A stretch of 64,000 bases of DNA from XYA12-FULL-58-9 sp001798605. Lineage in GTDB: Bacteria; Myxococcota; XYA12-FULL-58-9. The position numbers were made by a program, and so were the translations under genes. Below, piece after piece: positions 42,897 through 51,662 of the stretch (its first letter is position 1; the number at the start of each line of letters is the position of its first letter). The notes under the pieces are model-generated. The model was not told the origin of the DNA and did not search any database. It saw only the letters and a list, made by a program, of their open reading frames with translations. The stretch spans positions 1-64,000 of the forward strand of contig DAINMX010000006.1 in NCBI GenBank assembly GCA_036736205.1, given 5' to 3'.

Positions 42897-43047
42897 CTCG
42901 AGCCTTGGACACCTGTGCCTGCAAATGCCTGCACAGGGCACTCAAATCGGAGCACTCGATCATCCGCTGCAGGGCGATCTTGGGATCGAGTGCGGTCTGC
43001 ACAACCTCGGACCGCCGCGCGATCTTCTTTTTGTGGGTGTTCTCCAC
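42883..43047 (-). CDS. Small upstream ORF of second nucleotidyltransferase module
   Basis: 54 residues from GTG 43047 (an in-frame TAA upstream excludes a longer start). The product has KKKIARRSEVVQTALDPK near the start and a helical C-terminus ending SKARDESE. It overlaps the nucleotidyltransferase start by 14 bases. A perfect 7-bp hairpin covers the GTG. Likely the cognate partner or antitoxin; no family recognised. Confidence 0.5.
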   Translation of the reverse strand: MENTHKKKIARRSEVVQTALDPKIALQRMIECSDLSALCRHLQAQVSKARDESE

Positions 43048-43051
43048 CCAC
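43033..43051. promoter_or_regulatory. Hairpin over the start codon of the small ORF
   Basis: GTGGGTG (43033-43039), five bases, CACCCAC (43045-43051). On the minus strand it encloses the GTG start, so it may limit translation or serve as an operator. Confidence 0.4.
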
Positions 43052-43115
43052 CCATATTAACACACAGAAATCATTATCAAAGGAGAAGGTGCCAAAGCCC
43101 TAGGCCGAGGCTCAG

Positions 43116-44705
43116 TCAGTATGCGATCGAGACTGCACGGGATTCGCGAATGACGGTGACGCGAATCTGCCCGGCGAATCCAACTTCGGCCTCGAGATCG
43201 CGAGCAATGTCTTGCGCCAGGGGGTGCAACTCGGCGTCAGTGAGAACCGGGCCGTAGTTCCGCTCGGCGTCGTCGACTTCACCACGATCCTCACCGGCAA
43301 CAATGACGCGAACCTCACGTCCAGCATGCATGACGTCGACGCGCCTCACCACCGCAGAGCGACTGGCGATGGCTTGGATGTCCTGGATGCGATTGACGTA
43401 CGCGGTGACGCTCTCACGGCGAGCGCCCGGACGGGCACCACTGAGTGCATCAGCCGCGGTGACGATGTGGGCAATAGCGCTTTCGGCTGGCTCGTCGTTG
43501 TGATGGGCACCGATGGCATTGGCCACCAACTCAATCTCGCCACAGCGTCTTGCCACCTCTGCCCCGAGTACTGCGTGGGAACCTTCCCGCTCGTGGGTCA
43601 TCGCCTTGCCTATGTCGTGTAGCAATCCGCCGCGACGGGCAAGGGCGACGTCGACCCCAAGCTCTTCGGCGAGCATGCCCGAGATGAACGCGACCTCGAT
43701 GGCGTGTTTTAGCTGGTTCTGCGAATAACTCAGCCTGAATTTGAGTCGACCCACGAGGTGAAGAATCTCTGGATGGACCTTCTTCAAGCCGATCATGCGG
43801 ATGGCCCGCCGTCCGGCATTTTGCACCTCCCGCTCGATTTCGCCTTTGACCTGGTGGGAGATAACGCGGATGCGTTCGGGGACTCGAATAGAGCGATTGG
43901 CGATTTGTCGCAGGACACGCCGGGCGATCTCTCGTGCCAGAGGGTCATCGCCGCGAACGGTGGCAACTCCGGCCTCTTCGTCGCAAACCAGCTCGCAGTT
44001 TGTCTCCTCAATAAAGGCCGCATGGGCTGGACTGTCGACGCCGACGAAGGAAAGGAGAGTTCGTTTGTCTGGCACTGGAATCGTGTTTTGCACTCGCTCC
44101 AGATGTCCAACCCCAGCATAGCGGTCGACGACTGTGGCCATGAGTCGGGTGGCCTCCGTAGCCGCATCCTCTTTGGTTTGCTCCTCGATGTTGCGCAGGC
44201 GAATCTGCCCTTGATGGGACGCCTTTTCAACCCTGTCGCGGACGATCTGTTCGATGGCATCCGCGGTGGAAAGCTCGCCGATCTCTTCGAGCTTGGCCTG
44301 CATCTTATTGAGTACATTCTCCTGTTCCCGGTGCAAACGCTCGGTTTCATCTTTGTTGTCTAAAGCGGCCTTCTCTTTGGCCCCGACCTCGTCTTTGAGC
44401 TCCGTCAGGTCATCTTCGCGCAGCTGCAAGACCTTTTCCCGTTCCTCCAACTCGGAACAGTAGTCATCATTCTCTCGCTCTTGAGCTTCGAGCTCGGTTT
44501 GTGCCTCGGTGTCCAGCTCCTTTTGCAAGGTCTCAAGCCTAACGCGATGTTCCGCTTGGAGCGTCTCCAGGTCCTTTCTTGCAGCGTTGAGAATGCGTTG
44601 ACCGTCCGAGCGGGCGCGCCCGAGCTGGGATCGGGCGACGAGCCAGACCAGTCCTGCCCCGACCACCAGAGCGACAAGAAAAAGCACAAACGAGAGCCAG
44701 ACCAT
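43116..44705 (-). CDS. rny: Ribonuclease Y
   Basis: 529 residues. A membrane helix (VWLSFVLFLVALVVGAGLVW) anchors a long coiled coil (about 40-190). A KH-type region follows with TLLSFVGVDSPAHAAFIEE, then an HD domain with LLHDIGKAMTHEREGSH and the second motif GAHHNDEP, as in RNase Y endoribonuclease. The family initiates mRNA decay at the membrane. Start ATG 44705 leaves the canonical N-terminus; TTG 44735 would add ten residues. Length and domain order are normal. Confidence 0.95.
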   Translation of the reverse strand: MVWLSFVLFLVALVVGAGLVWLVARSQLGRARSDGQRILNAARKDLETLQAEHRVRLETLQKELDTEAQTELEAQERENDDYCSELEEREKVLQLREDDLTELKDEVGAKEKAALDNKDETERLHREQENVLNKMQAKLEEIGELSTADAIEQIVRDRVEKASHQGQIRLRNIEEQTKEDAATEATRLMATVVDRYAGVGHLERVQNTIPVPDKRTLLSFVGVDSPAHAAFIEETNCELVCDEEAGVATVRGDDPLAREIARRVLRQIANRSIRVPERIRVISHQVKGEIEREVQNAGRRAIRMIGLKKVHPEILHLVGRLKFRLSYSQNQLKHAIEVAFISGMLAEELGVDVALARRGGLLHDIGKAMTHEREGSHAVLGAEVARRCGEIELVANAIGAHHNDEPAESAIAHIVTAADALSGARPGARRESVTAYVNRIQDIQAIASRSAVVRRVDVMHAGREVRVIVAGEDRGEVDDAERNYGPVLTDAELHPLAQDIARDLEAEVGFAGQIRVTVIRESRAVSIAY

Positions 44706-44805
44706 GTAGCTACCTAACTCGTTCAAGTCGACCAATCACCAGGCATATCCCTATCATGAACATGGGGGCCAGAGATACCAAGCTCGAAACAGAGACGAGG
44801 GAAAT

Positions 44806-45927
44806 CTATGCCCGCGTCACTGAGCCGTAGTGCTCCCGGGGAACCCGGTTCCCGACCGCACATACAATTTCGTAGGGGATGGTGCCGGCCCATTCTGCGA
44901 GCCGATAGACGCTCACCTCGTCATCGCCCTGCTTGCCGAGGATGACGACCTCATCGTCAATCGCCACGTTGGGGATATCGGTGACATCGGCGAGGCAAAG
45001 GTCCATGCACACCGACCCGACAATGGGGGCGCGCTGGCCTCGCACGAGGACATACGCGCGGTTACCCATGGTGCGCATATAGCCATCGGCGTAGCCCACC
45101 GGCAATGTTGCGATTCTACTGGGCCGTGGTGCTGTCCATCGGCCACCGTAGGAGACGGGTGTATTGGCGGCGATGTTCTTGAGATGCATCACTCGGGTTG
45201 TCCATTGCATGGCCGGTCGAAGGCCCGCAACGGCTCGTTCCAGCCGCGGATCGATGCCGTAGATGGACAGGCCCGTACGCAGCAGCCCCTGTCTCGTATT
45301 GGGGAAACTGAGCACGGCGGCGCTGTTCGACGTGTGTACCCAAGGGGGCTCTATGCCTCGAGAGGCGATGAACGCGGTGCAGTCATTGAACCGATCGAGC
45401 TGAGTTTGGGTAAGCTCGGCATCGCCGATGTCGGCGTTGGCGAAGTGAGTCATGACGCCATCGAGTCGCAGGTTTGGGTGATTATTGAGAGAGTCGAGAA
45501 ATGCACCGAGCTCTTCAGGCTGCAAACCAAGCCGCGACATACCGGTGTCAATCTTCAAATGAAAACGGACCAACCGACTGCTCGCGACCTGGGCCAAAGA
45601 TTCGAGTTGATCGACTCGGTAGATTGCCGGCGTCAGATTGAACTGAACGATGCCCCGGGTGCTGCCGGTGTACCCAGTGCCAAGGAGTAGCACCGGAATG
45701 TGGATGCCAGCGGCGCGCAGGCGTGCCCCTTCCTCCACCAGCGCCACTGCCAACCAATCAACACCAGCGTCTGCCAGGGCCAGGGCAACTTCACACAGGC
45801 CATGCCCGTAGGCGTTGGCCTTGACCACCGCACAGATGGGAGAGCCAGGGGCAAGTTGGCGGATGACGCCGAGATTGTGTCGAATCGCATCGAGATCGAC
45901 GGTAGCTATTGTGGGGCGAATGGGCAT
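44806..45927 (-). CDS. alr: Alanine racemase
   Basis: 373 residues. The PLP Lys is in CAVVKANAYGHGL; DTGMSRLG and THFANADIGD follow. NTPVSYGGRWTAPRPSRIA includes the catalytic Tyr, and VCMDLCLADVTD continues as in Alr. It interconverts L- and D-alanine for peptidoglycan. ATG 45927 starts 11 bases after the stop of a lipoprotein gene, an unusual operon partner. The downstream rny gene lies 100 bases away. Confidence 0.95.
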   Translation of the reverse strand: MPIRPTIATVDLDAIRHNLGVIRQLAPGSPICAVVKANAYGHGLCEVALALADAGVDWLAVALVEEGARLRAAGIHIPVLLLGTGYTGSTRGIVQFNLTPAIYRVDQLESLAQVASSRLVRFHLKIDTGMSRLGLQPEELGAFLDSLNNHPNLRLDGVMTHFANADIGDAELTQTQLDRFNDCTAFIASRGIEPPWVHTSNSAAVLSFPNTRQGLLRTGLSIYGIDPRLERAVAGLRPAMQWTTRVMHLKNIAANTPVSYGGRWTAPRPSRIATLPVGYADGYMRTMGNRAYVLVRGQRAPIVGSVCMDLCLADVTDIPNVAIDDEVVILGKQGDDEVSVYRLAEWAGTIPYEIVCAVGNRVPREHYGSVTRA

Positions 45928-45938
45928 GAAACAACTGT

Positions 45939-47096
45939 TCAGCGATAGACGACGTCGCAGTCGGCTTCGAGGTGGAAATCGCCGAAGGTCTTGGCGACCA
46001 CATCCGGATCCGATGGCTTGGGTCCCACGAGCGTGTTCCAACGGGTCTCTGTGCAATTGAGGGAGAATTTGCCGGGATCCTCTTCAATGGAGAAGGTGCA
46101 AACGCTGTCTTCAGTAGGGTCGACCCAGCTGGTGGAGTGCTCAACGTCGATCTTCGTGCACATATCGAAGTCCATTCGCCCTTCCCAGGTGCGCGGAACC
46201 TCCCAATGAAACGAGGGGCCCACTTCGCAAGACTCGCTGGGGCCGTATGTTCCGGGGCCCGTAACCCCCCACGACTCGAACAGGAAGTAATTTCGCGGTG
46301 GCGTTTTTTGTACGCCAGCGCCCCAACAGAACGCACCGTATTGGGTGATGGGAAGCCCCAGCCAGGAACCGAGCTCCATGTCAACGCGGACGCCACCGGT
46401 GGTGTTGTCGATGAGCACGCGACAGGCGGTTGCCTCGCCAAAGCCATCCGCAAAGGCATCGGTCACCTGATATTTGACAAAACCACCAGGGGCGTTCACG
46501 GAGACCTGTTTTGTCAGGCCAACGTTGAATTCGATAGGACAGTCGTCGCGGTTGCCGTATTCGCACCAATCGAGTTGGCCGGTGACAGAGGCAAATACGA
46601 TGCTGTCCGTGCCACCGGAGACGATGATTTCATATTCGCCAACGGCCTTGCCGGGATGGGTATTGGTCGACTCTTCGTAGTGGGAAAACTTCATGCAACC
46701 TGTTTGGGTGTGCCACTCGGTACCCTCGAAGTTGATATTGAGAGTGCCCACACCTGTAACCCCTGGAGCCAATACGGTGTGCAGCTGAAGATCTTGAACG
46801 GGATTGTTGAGTGGCTCTTTTAGATAGAGAGAGCATACCGGTTTCGGGGTACCCTCTGATTGCAGGACTGGCAGCAGAGAATGGCTCTCGGTGTTGCCGT
46901 CAACGTAGATCGAATACATGCCGCTGCAATCAATGGTGAACACGCCGGTGATCGGCCTAATCGACTTCAGGGTTCGACCGCACACTTCAGAGTAGAACTC
47001 GGTCTCGCCGATTCTCCCTTTGCCCTTCTGGTCTTCGTCGCAGGCAGCAGCAATAGACAGAAGACAGACCACCATGGATGTTTTTCGGATTTTCAT
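45939..47096 (-). CDS. Predicted lipoprotein of unknown function
   Basis: 385 residues with signal ending SIAAAC. About fifteen Cys are spread through a mainly beta body; GMYSIYVDGN, WEVPRTWEGRMDFDMC and FHLEADCDVVYR are its clearest segments. No family recognised. It is translated with the VCBS lipoprotein upstream (four-base ATGA overlap) and followed closely by alr. Presumably exposed in the periplasm or on the surface. Confidence 0.7.
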   Translation of the reverse strand: MKIRKTSMVVCLLSIAAACDEDQKGKGRIGETEFYSEVCGRTLKSIRPITGVFTIDCSGMYSIYVDGNTESHSLLPVLQSEGTPKPVCSLYLKEPLNNPVQDLQLHTVLAPGVTGVGTLNINFEGTEWHTQTGCMKFSHYEESTNTHPGKAVGEYEIIVSGGTDSIVFASVTGQLDWCEYGNRDDCPIEFNVGLTKQVSVNAPGGFVKYQVTDAFADGFGEATACRVLIDNTTGGVRVDMELGSWLGLPITQYGAFCWGAGVQKTPPRNYFLFESWGVTGPGTYGPSESCEVGPSFHWEVPRTWEGRMDFDMCTKIDVEHSTSWVDPTEDSVCTFSIEEDPGKFSLNCTETRWNTLVGPKPSDPDVVAKTFGDFHLEADCDVVYR

Positions 47097-48622
47097 TGCT
47101 GCCCCCCGATGATGAGGATGCGCGCATCTTCTGCGCCTGAGACACCCACCAGCTCATCTGTGCCGTCGGCATCGAAATCAAATGGGCTCACACCGGCTCC
47201 ATATCGCAGTTTTGGTTTGCGCAGCGATCGGATTTCAGTCGCCCCTGCGGCACCGATGCCGAGGAAACCGAAAACATCTCCCGAGTCGACGTGGGTGCAA
47301 GCGACCGCGACCTGCGAGCCGAGCTCACCCCACAGTTTTCCAGCGGCCACCATCTTACAAGGGTTGTCGTTGAACTCGTCTGGTCCCGCCAAGCCCCCTG
47401 GTGTGATTGATCCGACGTCGGTGAAACCGCCGTCGCCATGGCCGCGGTAGATGGTGAAGGTCCACACTTGATCGGTATAGTCCCAAGCAGAGGCCCAAAG
47501 GTCTGCATAACCATCACCGTCGAAGTCGTGGGCACCTTTGAGGTCGTTATTGGCTTGAGCTCCTGTGGATTGCACGGCGGTGGTTGGGAATGCGAAGTCG
47601 TCCTCGGCAAAATAGATGTCGAGGGCACCCATGACCGTTTGACTCAGGAGCATGAAGTCGGCCGAGCCGTCACCGTCCACGTCGCCAATAAACCACGGAT
47701 CGTAGGAGCGGTCGGGTTGTGGTGCCAATACGGCGGTGCCGAAAGAACGGCCATCAAGCGACGGCCAGACGTAAATTCCCTCGGTACCGGCGTCGGCACA
47801 ATCATCGCGCGCCTGAAGAATGTCAACATAACCATCGCCGTTGAAATCAGCGAGATGTAGCGGCGGAGGATTGTCATCCGTGTCACCGCCACAGGAGTCG
47901 ATGGTCTCGATGATTTGCATCTCTTGGGTGCCATCGGCCCTGCCATAGAAAATGCCAAGGGCCAGAGTTTCAGCATCTGGATCATAGGTGACAGCGAGCA
48001 TGTCATCGCGACTGTCCAGGTCGAAGTCGGTTACACCCACAAACAAGGCAGGAACGTTTGCGCTGCTGTCGACGGCGTAGCCTTCGGTGCCCTTGCGCCA
48101 AACGTCTACATGCCATGCGTCGGGGTCGGTGCTCTCCCAGGTGGACAGGAGCTCACCGACGTCATCACCGTCAATGTCGAGTGCCCGTACGGCTTCAATT
48201 CGCGTTGCAGCCGTAGCATCATCGCGGATTTGCCAACGGGGAAAACATGCCGGTGGGTATCGCTCGGCGAAGCTGAGGTCGGTATCGTCCACCGAGGGGA
48301 ACTGGCCGAAACCCTCGAGGGCAGTGCAAGTGAAAACGTCGTTGGTGACCGCGGGCACAAAGGGCAATATGCAGCGTTGTTGCGGCATGCAGGTGGCCTG
48401 GCAGGATTCTTTTGTGTAGACGAACGCGCCTTGCAGAACAGCTTCCACCGTTGTGAGAACCACCCGGCTGGTGTTTTGGGGGCAGACGTTGACGCCATCG
48501 CATGCGTTAGCGGCTGCGGTGTGGGTTGTGCTCACCGCGGTTAGGACAATGCTTGCTTCTGGCGAGTCGCAGGCCACGGACAAACAGAGGAGCCCCACTC
48601 GGCTCCAGCGAATACTGAACAT
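47093..48622 (-). CDS. VCBS/FG-GAP repeat lipoprotein
   Basis: 509 residues. Signal ends LSVAC, so it is predicted as a lipoprotein. Several FG-GAP/VCBS-type calcium loops are visible: DIDGDDVGEL, DFDLDSRDDML, DFNGDGYVDIL, DVDGDGSADF, DFDGDGYADLW and DFDADGTDEL, at intervals of about 55-70 residues, consistent with a seven-bladed propeller. Start ATG 48622 has AGGA eight bases upstream; ATG 48631 lacks this. Probably a surface or secreted adhesive protein; ligand unknown. Confidence 0.85.
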   Translation of the reverse strand: MFSIRWSRVGLLCLSVACDSPEASIVLTAVSTTHTAAANACDGVNVCPQNTSRVVLTTVEAVLQGAFVYTKESCQATCMPQQRCILPFVPAVTNDVFTCTALEGFGQFPSVDDTDLSFAERYPPACFPRWQIRDDATAATRIEAVRALDIDGDDVGELLSTWESTDPDAWHVDVWRKGTEGYAVDSSANVPALFVGVTDFDLDSRDDMLAVTYDPDAETLALGIFYGRADGTQEMQIIETIDSCGGDTDDNPPPLHLADFNGDGYVDILQARDDCADAGTEGIYVWPSLDGRSFGTAVLAPQPDRSYDPWFIGDVDGDGSADFMLLSQTVMGALDIYFAEDDFAFPTTAVQSTGAQANNDLKGAHDFDGDGYADLWASAWDYTDQVWTFTIYRGHGDGGFTDVGSITPGGLAGPDEFNDNPCKMVAAGKLWGELGSQVAVACTHVDSGDVFGFLGIGAAGATEIRSLRKPKLRYGAGVSPFDFDADGTDELVGVSGAEDARILIIGGQQ

Positions 48623-48691
48623 GGGCAACATCCTTTTGCGTGAATTCGTGTGAGCCGCGCACTCTCTTGAAGTGGCCAAAAGCTCGATGAC

Positions 48692-49081
48692 CTATGAACC
48701 GCAGCTACCCTGGAGTACGGTGCCGGACCCGACGTCGAACATGCCGCAGGTGAAGCACGTCATGGTGATCACCGGGAAGGTCGTATCGGGACAAGGTTGA
48801 ATGACCTGGCAGGCGTATTCACAACTGCCTTCGCCAAAACGGCTGAATGTGCCTTCTGCGCTGTAGCCGGTCAGGTCGCCGCTGCCGCCAACGCCAATTT
48901 CGAAGCTACCTTGGACCTCACGCAGCTCTTTGGGAGAGGTGCCCGCCGGACAGGGTTGGTCCCCACAAGCTTTGGCAACGTCGGCGGCTTCCTCGATCGG
49001 ATCGCCACAACCAGTACTGAGAGACGCAGCCATCGTCAGGACAAACGTGGAAAAAACGCAGCAGCGCAAACCAGATATCAT
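48692..49081 (-). CDS. Small Cys-rich lipoprotein
   Basis: 129 residues, signal ending SLSTGC. Cys pairs such as CGDQPC, CEYACQVIQPC and CFTCG suggest disulfide bonding. No recognised domain. It lies between two other lipoprotein genes on the minus strand, separated by about 70-115 bases on each side, so it may have its own promoter. Confidence 0.6.
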   Translation of the reverse strand: MISGLRCCVFSTFVLTMAASLSTGCGDPIEEAADVAKACGDQPCPAGTSPKELREVQGSFEIGVGGSGDLTGYSAEGTFSRFGEGSCEYACQVIQPCPDTTFPVITMTCFTCGMFDVGSGTVLQGSCGS

Positions 49082-49196
49082 TGAGCGACCCCCTACTTGA
49101 AATCTTTGCAATCCTACCAATCGGTTGGTCCCACTACAACACTTCCAACTGCGCAGACCGCCAATCCCTTGTGGTGTTACAGATCGTCTTGTGGAG

Positions 49197-49622
49197 TTAC
49201 GGATCTTGAACTTGCACTGTTATGCTCAGGTGATTTGACTCATTGTCAGCTTTGTCTGTGACCCAGAATTCAAACTCATGAGGGCCGACAATCAAAGGCG
49301 TGAAGGTCGGTCCGACGGTGATCGAGCCCTTATCCAGACCTTCGACACCAGCGATTGGCGTGTCGACCACCTGCTCGATTCCGTTGGGGGTGAGAAAACT
49401 AATGAGGAGGGTCTTGAGGTCGCCGTCAGCGTCGACGAAGTCGATGGTGCCCGTGAGCTTGGTCGACTCGCCACGGGTGGCCTTTTCCACCGGTGTCCCA
49501 CTGGCTGCAATGATGATCTCCACCGATAGGTTTGACAGCTCGGGCGTAGCATCAGAATCACCACACGCCCAAGTTGATGCAATGAGCAGTGGCAGCACAA
49601 GTCGATAAACACAACGAACCAT
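49197..49622 (-). CDS. Small lipoprotein with Ig-like beta domain
   Basis: 141 residues. GGGAGG lies at suitable distance before ATG 49622. Signal ends STWAC. The body has SVEIIIAASGTPVEKATRGE and TGTIDFVDADGDLKTLLISF, ending in HLSITVQVQDP, a bacterial Ig-like sandwich. It starts 20 bases after the hflC stop, so it may be co-transcribed with hflKC. Confidence 0.65.
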   Translation of the reverse strand: MVRCVYRLVLPLLIASTWACGDSDATPELSNLSVEIIIAASGTPVEKATRGESTKLTGTIDFVDADGDLKTLLISFLTPNGIEQVVDTPIAGVEGLDKGSITVGPTFTPLIVGPHEFEFWVTDKADNESNHLSITVQVQDP

Positions 49623-49642
49623 GGATCCTCCCTGAATGTGAG

Positions 49643-50587
49643 CTAACGACTCTTGACCAGGGGTTCGAGGTAGTCGGAGTCGGTGGACAAGATGACCCAT
49701 GAGTCTTCGTCGATGGTCTGCTCATAGCTCTCTAGGCTCTTGAGCAGACGGAACAACTCGGGCTCGAGGTTGTATGCGTCGGCATAAAGTTTGGTGGCGG
49801 TGGCGTCAGCCTTGCCCATGATGTTCTGCACAGTGAGGTAGGCGTCCGACTCGATACGCTTGAGCTCACGATCTTTTTTGCCGAGAATTTCAGCGCTCAT
49901 GCCTTCACCCTGTGAGCGGTATCCTTCGGCGATGCGTTGGCGTTCGGAGATCATGCGGTCAAAGACTTTCTCTTGGACCGACTTGGTGTAGTTGACCCGT
50001 TGGAATTGGACGTCTTTGATCTCAATGCCGAGCTGCTCCTTGGCTTTGGTGGCGGCATTCTCGATGATCAGGGCTGTGATCGCATCTCGACCTTTGATGA
50101 TCTTGGGCTGCTTCGCCTCTTCCATGGCGAGCTCGAATTGTTGGGCCTCCTCGGTGACCTGGAACTCGCGATTGGAGGTGCGCACAACTTCGATGAGATC
50201 GTAGCTTGCCACGGTGTTGCGGGTGGCGGCGTCGATGATGCCATCCAGGCGGGATTGGGCGATAGACTCGATGCCTTTGGTCGCGGTGAAGAACTTCAAG
50301 GGGTCGGCGATGCGCCAACGGGCGTAGGTGTCGACGTAAATGAGAGTCTTTTCCCGAGTCGGCATTTCATCGGACTCGCCATCCCACTCGAGCCAACGTT
50401 TGTCGAAGGTGTTGACCTTTTGCACCAGTGGCCATTTCCAGTGCAGTCCAGCGTCGGTCACGGGATCGCCGATGGGCCGGCCGAATTCGGTGATGATGAC
50501 TTGGTCCATCTCGGAGACGACATAGGCCGAACTCCTGAGGATCCCGAGAGCAAGGATCAGAACGACCAGAGCAATGACGGGCTTCAT
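49643..50587 (-). CDS. hflC: HflC, membrane protease modulator
   Basis: 314 residues. One N-terminal membrane helix precedes an SPFH/band-7 domain: YVVSEMDQVIITEFGRPIG, GLHWKWPLVQKVNTFDKRWL, VQFQRVNYTKSVQEKVFDRM. With HflK it forms a large periplasmic cage around FtsH and modulates its proteolysis. ATG 50587 overlaps the hflK stop by four bases. Confidence 0.94.
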   Translation of the reverse strand: MKPVIALVVLILALGILRSSAYVVSEMDQVIITEFGRPIGDPVTDAGLHWKWPLVQKVNTFDKRWLEWDGESDEMPTREKTLIYVDTYARWRIADPLKFFTATKGIESIAQSRLDGIIDAATRNTVASYDLIEVVRTSNREFQVTEEAQQFELAMEEAKQPKIIKGRDAITALIIENAATKAKEQLGIEIKDVQFQRVNYTKSVQEKVFDRMISERQRIAEGYRSQGEGMSAEILGKKDRELKRIESDAYLTVQNIMGKADATATKLYADAYNLEPELFRLLKSLESYEQTIDEDSWVILSTDSDYLEPLVKSR

Positions 50588-51582
50588 GGCTGAACTCCGC
50601 TCATGTTGAGTAGGGGAACAAGTCCTTGAGTCTTGGCATCAACGATGACCTTGCGTTTGGCCTTGGGCAGAATCTTGCTCATGCCCTCGATGTACAAACG
50701 GGTGCGAGTGACCGCGGGTGCCTTGCGATATTCGGTGACCAGGGCGCGGAAGCGATTGGCGTCACCCTCGGCGCGCTTGACCCGCTCGATGGCATAGCCA
50801 CTCGCGGACTCGACGGATTGCTTGGCTCGGCCATCGGCTCGGGGAATGATCTTGTTGTATTCGGTCTCTGCCTCGTTGACCATGCGGTCGCGCTCTTGCT
50901 TGGCGGCTTCGACCTCGCGCAGGGCGGGTTGCACCTTGGGCGGGACGTTGACGTTTTTGAGGTTGATGAGCTCGATGGCGAGACCGGTGTCGTAGAGCTC
51001 ACTCATCTTGACGAGCTGTGCCCGGGCTATCTGCTCGACTTCTGCGCGGCCGGTGGTGAGGATCTCGTCGATGGAGTGATCGCCTACCACAGAGCGCATG
51101 GTTGCCTCGGCCATCAGTCGCAGGGTTTTCTCCACGTGGCGGAAATTGAAAAGATATTTCTCCGGGTTTCTGATCTTGTATTGGACCACCCACTCGACGT
51201 TTGCGACGTTGCGATCGCCAGTGAGCATGATCGCTTCGTCCAGGGTGCGGTTGTCGCGGGCAAACTCGGAGCGAATGTCGGAGCGCGTGGTGCGAAAACC
51301 AAACTCCTCCTGCAGCTGACGCCCTACGGGAACCTTTGCGACTGCGTCGATGCCGAAGGGGATCTTGAAGTGGGGGCCCGGCTCGGTGTTACCGATATGC
51401 TTGCCAAAGCGCATCACCACCCCGAGCTCATCGGGTTCCACCTGGTAATAGGACGACCAGAGCCCGCCCACTGCAACGACGGCCACCAACAGCCCAATGA
51501 GTGGTTTCTTGTTCTCGCGGGCAAACTTCTGTGCGTCGCCAGCCTGTTTTTTTGCATCCGAAAACGGATCAAATGAGCTCAT
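50584..51582 (-). CDS. hflK: HflK, membrane protease modulator
   Basis: 332 residues. A short soluble N-terminus (SSFDPFSDAKK) is shorter than the Gly-rich E. coli one. A membrane helix LIGLLVAVVAVGGLWSSYYQ and band-7 domain follow, with YQVEPDELGVVMRFGKH and EVIDLNNVN-type LINLKNVNVPPKVQPALREV. Forms the HflKC complex with the next gene. GGGAGG precedes ATG 51582. Upstream is the U32 gene, 80 bases away. Confidence 0.94.
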   Translation of the reverse strand: MSSFDPFSDAKKQAGDAQKFARENKKPLIGLLVAVVAVGGLWSSYYQVEPDELGVVMRFGKHIGNTEPGPHFKIPFGIDAVAKVPVGRQLQEEFGFRTTRSDIRSEFARDNRTLDEAIMLTGDRNVANVEWVVQYKIRNPEKYLFNFRHVEKTLRLMAEATMRSVVGDHSIDEILTTGRAEVEQIARAQLVKMSELYDTGLAIELINLKNVNVPPKVQPALREVEAAKQERDRMVNEAETEYNKIIPRADGRAKQSVESASGYAIERVKRAEGDANRFRALVTEYRKAPAVTRTRLYIEGMSKILPKAKRKVIVDAKTQGLVPLLNMSGVQP

Positions 51583-51662
51583 CAGAGCCTCCCATCGGCA
51601 ATTGGCCGACACCATACATGAAATGGGACGAGACAAAACAGATTTCGGTGATGAGCACGTCT

